Below are positions 61,253-64,000 of a stretch of DNA of 64,000 bases, in pieces. The stretch is from Streptomyces sp. NBC_00539 (GTDB lineage Bacteria > Actinomycetota > Actinomycetes > Streptomycetales > Streptomycetaceae). The position numbers were made by a program, and so were the translations under genes. Positions within the stretch are counted from its first letter, which is position 1; every line of letters begins with the position of its first letter. Location: positions 4,545,501-4,609,500 of the forward strand of contig NZ_CP107811.1 of the NCBI RefSeq assembly GCF_036346105.1, given 5' to 3'. Below the pieces are notes generated by a model. It did not search any database, was not told the origin of the DNA, and was given only the letters and a program-made list of their open reading frames with translations.

Positions 61253-62190
61253 GCGGCGGGCTCCCGGTCGACCGAAGCCGTCAACGCGGTCCGGACGACC
61301 GCGGCCTGCTGCTCGGGCCAGTCGCGCAGCTTGCGCGGGGTGATGTGGATGACGGTCACCCCGAGCCGCTCCAGGGCGTCCCGCTTGCGGACGGTCTCCG
61401 ACCACTGCTCGTCCTCGCCCTGGCGGGGAGCGCGGGTGTCGATCTCGACGGCGACGGCTTGCTCGGGCCAGTATGCGTCGACCCCGCCGAGGTGGGGGCC
61501 ACCGGGCAGCCGCAGGTCCACGTTCCAGACCGGCTCCGGGAGCTCGTACCCCCGTACGAGCTGGTACAGCCGGTCCTCGGCGATGGCCCGGCCCTCGGCG
61601 AGCAGGGACTCGACGGCGTCGACCACGTGCGGCCGGTCCAGCAGCCGGGCCACCGTCAGCTCCCGCACGACGGCCGCCGGTTCGCAGTGCCCCGCGCGGA
61701 CGGCCTCGCTCAGCAGGCGGCGTACGGTACCCGCGTCGGAGAGCCGGGCGACGGCGTCGGCGACGGCGCGGGCGACCGGCGCGACGGGCAGGCCGGTCAC
61801 CTGCGTCGGCCGGGGCGGGGTGTGCGTGCGGATGATGCGGACGCCGCCGGTGGAGCGCAGCCGACGGGTGTTCGAGACGAGTACGTCGATGTGCGCGAGC
61901 GCCGTGAGCGCGGGGGCCGCGCCGAACCGGTACAGGGCGAGGGCGGCGAGCCCGGTGATCATGGTTTCGTCGGCGGTGCGGCGCCCGGCGTACAGCAGGG
62001 CGGCGTGCAGCCGCTCCTCGCTGGTCGGGGGGCCGGGGTGGAGCAGGAACACCCCCGGCAGGATCTGCTGCCAGGCCCGGCCGGCGGCGTCGGAGGCGCT
62101 GACGCCGTGCTCGCGGAGCTGCGCGAGGGTGAGCACGCGGGGCCGGCTGCCGGTGAGGTGGGTGAGGGGGAGGGGCGCGTTGTGGTTCAT
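61228..62190 (-). CDS. AbiEi-like protein with a C-terminal endonuclease-type (DUF559) domain
   Basis: A 320-residue protein. The N-terminus (TLAQLREHGVSASDAAGRAWQQILPGVFLLHPGPPTSEERL-type pattern) resembles the HTH of AbiEi antitoxins. The C-terminus reads VDAYWPEQAVAVEIDTRAPRQGEDEQWSETVRKRDALERLGVTVIHIT..., with an acidic metal-site pattern (VEID) and K/R residues like the Vsr/DUF559 endonuclease fold. No AbiEii nucleotidyltransferase partner lies beside it, so a toxin-antitoxin role is not supported; such orphans are abundant in streptomycetes. ATG at 62190. Tail overlaps the preceding plus-strand gene by 25 bases. Confidence 0.65.
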   Translation of the reverse strand: MNHNAPLPLTHLTGSRPRVLTLAQLREHGVSASDAAGRAWQQILPGVFLLHPGPPTSEERLHAALLYAGRRTADETMITGLAALALYRFGAAPALTALAHIDVLVSNTRRLRSTGGVRIIRTHTPPRPTQVTGLPVAPVARAVADAVARLSDAGTVRRLLSEAVRAGHCEPAAVVRELTVARLLDRPHVVDAVESLLAEGRAIAEDRLYQLVRGYELPEPVWNVDLRLPGGPHLGGVDAYWPEQAVAVEIDTRAPRQGEDEQWSETVRKRDALERLGVTVIHITPRKLRDWPEQQAAVVRTALTASVDREPAAYLVVLPR

Positions 62191-62302
62191 GCGGCGGAGA
62201 TTCCCGCACGGCGGGGGCCCGCTAACCCCTGTTACGTTCCCGTCGACAAATCGGGACAAGCCCGCACTAAAGTACGGCCGTTCGAAAGCCGATACCGCCG
62301 TT

Positions 62303-62389
62303 CGCTTCTCGCCCGGACCGCCTGGTCACCGGCGCCGACGTCCGGTGTCCGACGCCTGGGCCGGGCCTGGCGCAGCCGGGCGAGAAGCG
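62303..62389. repeat. widely spaced 14-bp inverted repeat
   Basis: CGCTTCTCGCCCGG (62303-62316) and CCGGGCGAGAAGCG (62376-62389) are exact reverse complements 59 bases apart. They lie just past the second PepN stop and could form a large terminator-like stem. Confidence 0.6.
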
Positions 62390-62399
62390 CTTGGGGCGA

Positions 62400-64000
62400 C
62401 TATCCGGCGGTCGCAGCGCCGTCGGCGGCGCCCGCGTCACACGCCTGGGCGCGCAGCGCGCGGGCCAGGTCGTCACGAGACTCCACCACCAGCCGCCGCA
62501 GCGCCGGCGGCGCCGACTCGTGCGCGGCCAGCCACGCGTCCGTGGCCTCCAGCGTGGCCCGCGAGTCCTGGAGGGCAGGGTAGAGGCCCTTCACCACGTC
62601 CATGCCGATCTGGATCGACCGCTGTGCCCACACCCGCTCGATCGCCTCGAAGTACCGCTCGGTGTAAGGCGCCAGCAGGGCCCGCTGCGAAGACTGCTGC
62701 ATCCCCGCGATCGTGGCCTCGACCAGCGCGTTCGACAGCGCGTCCGATTCCACCACCGCCGCCCACGCCTGGTCCTTCACCGCCGCCGACGGCCGGGCCG
62801 CCAGGCACCGCACGTGGTGGCGGCGGCCCGACGCCGTGTCGTCACGCGCCAGCTCCGCGGCCAGGAGGCCCTCGTCCACCGCCCCGTGCGCGGTCAGCGG
62901 CAGCAGGAAGTCCCAGCGCAGCTCCTGGTCGACCTCCAGCCCGTCGATCTGCGCCGAACCGTCGAGCAGCCCCAGCAGCAGCTGGAAGTCGCCCTCGGTG
63001 GTGGCACCCGCCGCGAAGAACCGGGCCCAGATCAGCTGGTGCTCGGACGCGGGCTCCGAGAAGCGCAGCTCCTGCAACGCGACCGCCGACAGCACCCGCC
63101 CGCCCTGCTCGCGCCACTCGGGCGCCGCGTAGTGGGTGACGGCCGTCAACGCCTGGTGGTGCAGCATCTGGAGCACCCCCAGGTCGCTCTCCCGGCCCGA
63201 GTGGGCCAGGACCAGCGAGACGAAGTCGCGGGCCGGCATCAGGGCGTCGCGCGTCAGGTTCCACAGCGCCGACCAGCACAGCGCCCGGGCGAGGGGGTCC
63301 CGTACGCCGCCCAGGTGGGTGCGCAGCGTCGCCAGCGACCCCTCGTCGAAGCGGATCTTGCAGTAGGTGAGGTCGTCGTCGTTGACCAGGATCAGGTCGG
63401 GCCGCTCCTGCCCGGCCAGTTCGGCCACCGTCGTCCGCGCCCCGGCGACGTCCGCCTCGGTCCGCGCGTACCGCACCAGGGCGCCGTCCTCCAGCCGGTA
63501 CAGGCCCACCGCGACGCGGTGCGGGCGCAGCTCGTCCCCCTCCTGGACCACCGCGAGCTCGTCGATCCGGCCGTCCGGGCCGTAGGTCACCACCGGCGCC
63601 AGCGCGTTCACGCCGGCCGTCTGCAGCCACGCCCGCGACCACTCGGCCATGTCCCGGCCCGAGACCTCCCCGAGCACCGACAGCAGGTCGCCGAGGGTGG
63701 TGTTCCCGTAGGCGTTCGCCTTGAAGTAGCGCCGCGCGCCCTCCAGGAACGCCTCCCGCCCGACGTACGCGACGAGCTGCTTGAGCACCGCCGCGCCCTT
63801 GGCGTAGGTGATGCCGTCGAAGTTCAGCTTCGCGGCCTCCAGGTCGGGGATGTCGGCCGTGATCGGGTGGGTGGAGGGCAGCTGGTCGGCCCGGTAGGCC
63901 CACGCCTTGCGGTTGTTGGCGAAGGTCACCCATGCCTGGTCGAACCGGGTCGCCTCGACCAGCCCGAACGAGCCCATGAAGTCGGCGAAGGACTCCTTGA
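62400..64000 (-). CDS. second aminopeptidase N (M1 family), partial at right edge
   Basis: The C-terminal 533 residues of a PepN paralogue; the 5' end lies beyond the window. Reading into the edge gives KESFADFMG, matching the NESFATY region just after the zinc-binding motif, so the HExxH and GAMEN motifs are outside. The visible part aligns along its whole length with the PepN at 51465-54047 (for example STHPITADIPDLEAAKLNFD, FDGITYAKGA, LVNDDDLTYCKIR, LLAPYTERYF), clearly a diverged paralogue. The ending AQACDAGAADGAATAG is lineage-specific. Confidence 0.93.
   Translation of the reverse strand, partial: KESFADFMGSFGLVEATRFDQAWVTFANNRKAWAYRADQLPSTHPITADIPDLEAAKLNFDGITYAKGAAVLKQLVAYVGREAFLEGARRYFKANAYGNTTLGDLLSVLGEVSGRDMAEWSRAWLQTAGVNALAPVVTYGPDGRIDELAVVQEGDELRPHRVAVGLYRLEDGALVRYARTEADVAGARTTVAELAGQERPDLILVNDDDLTYCKIRFDEGSLATLRTHLGGVRDPLARALCWSALWNLTRDALMPARDFVSLVLAHSGRESDLGVLQMLHHQALTAVTHYAAPEWREQGGRVLSAVALQELRFSEPASEHQLIWARFFAAGATTEGDFQLLLGLLDGSAQIDGLEVDQELRWDFLLPLTAHGAVDEGLLAAELARDDTASGRRHHVRCLAARPSAAVKDQAWAAVVESDALSNALVEATIAGMQQSSQRALLAPYTERYFEAIERVWAQRSIQIGMDVVKGLYPALQDSRATLEATDAWLAAHESAPPALRRLVVESRDDLARALRAQACDAGAADGAATAG

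Noticed and set aside
61228-62190. AbiE toxin-antitoxin system
   Set aside because: Only the AbiEi-like half is present; no nucleotidyltransferase toxin gene is beside it.

Overview
The window is typical high-GC actinomycete chromosome, almost certainly Streptomyces. Codons are strongly GC-biased at the third position, GTG and TTG starts are common, and there are many secreted proteins. Gene content and order (dynamin pair plus second SSB, chitosan-oligosaccharide operon, MalQ, PepN, Asd) resemble a core arm of a streptomycete chromosome. No phage, transposase, integrase, CRISPR array or secondary-metabolite core enzyme was seen. All identifications come from reading translations, motifs and context; no database search was run.

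Layout. 1-1607: the tail of an unknown gene, then methylmalonate-semialdehyde dehydrogenase. 1645-6025: a minus-strand surface group (GNAT acetyltransferase, subtilisin-like protease, WxL-like secreted protein, membrane-anchored DUF916 protein). 6501-11580: 4'-phosphopantetheinyl transferase beside a decayed hydrolase, a secreted protein, secreted phospholipase A2, a collagen-like protein and a GT2-TPR protein. 11804-11876: tRNA-Arg(UCU). 12200-17531: dynB-dynA-ssbB and a thioester-domain-like surface protein without cysteine. 18143-24891: a PAP2-lipid kinase fusion, a membrane coiled-coil protein, EttA, a thioesterase, truncated haemoglobin and a PCMT-like methyltransferase.

24904-35427 is the most striking block: seven tightly packed minus-strand genes. 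In order of transcription they encode a four-helix membrane protein (GlnX-like), an amino-acid-binding protein (GlnH-like), a coiled-coil protein, a PknG-type kinase, a PP2C phosphatase, a VWA protein and an FHA protein. This looks like a complete nutrient-sensing phosphorylation circuit, from ligand binding outside the cell to kinase, phosphatase and phosphothreonine reader inside.

35673-42621 matches the csn locus for chitosan oligosaccharides: ROK repressor CsnR, ABC importer CsnEFG, GH4 glycosidase CsnH and amino-sugar kinase CsnK. A near-palindromic operator lies upstream of csnR and a weaker one upstream of csnE. 42702-51414 holds an MscS channel, an HNH protein, a 75-residue repeat peptide, MalQ, a small membrane protein, a MarR regulator divergent from two EamA exporters across a perfect 24-bp palindrome, and a LysR regulator. 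51465-64000 holds PepN, Asd, a 1111-residue subtilase, a divergent CGNR-regulator/VOC pair, a flavin-fold protein, an AbiEi-like protein and a second PepN that runs off the right edge.

Several hairpin terminators separate these units. The long gene-free stretches (6026-6500, 8149-8541, 17532-18142, 44567-45219) are very GC-rich and show little beyond short repeats.
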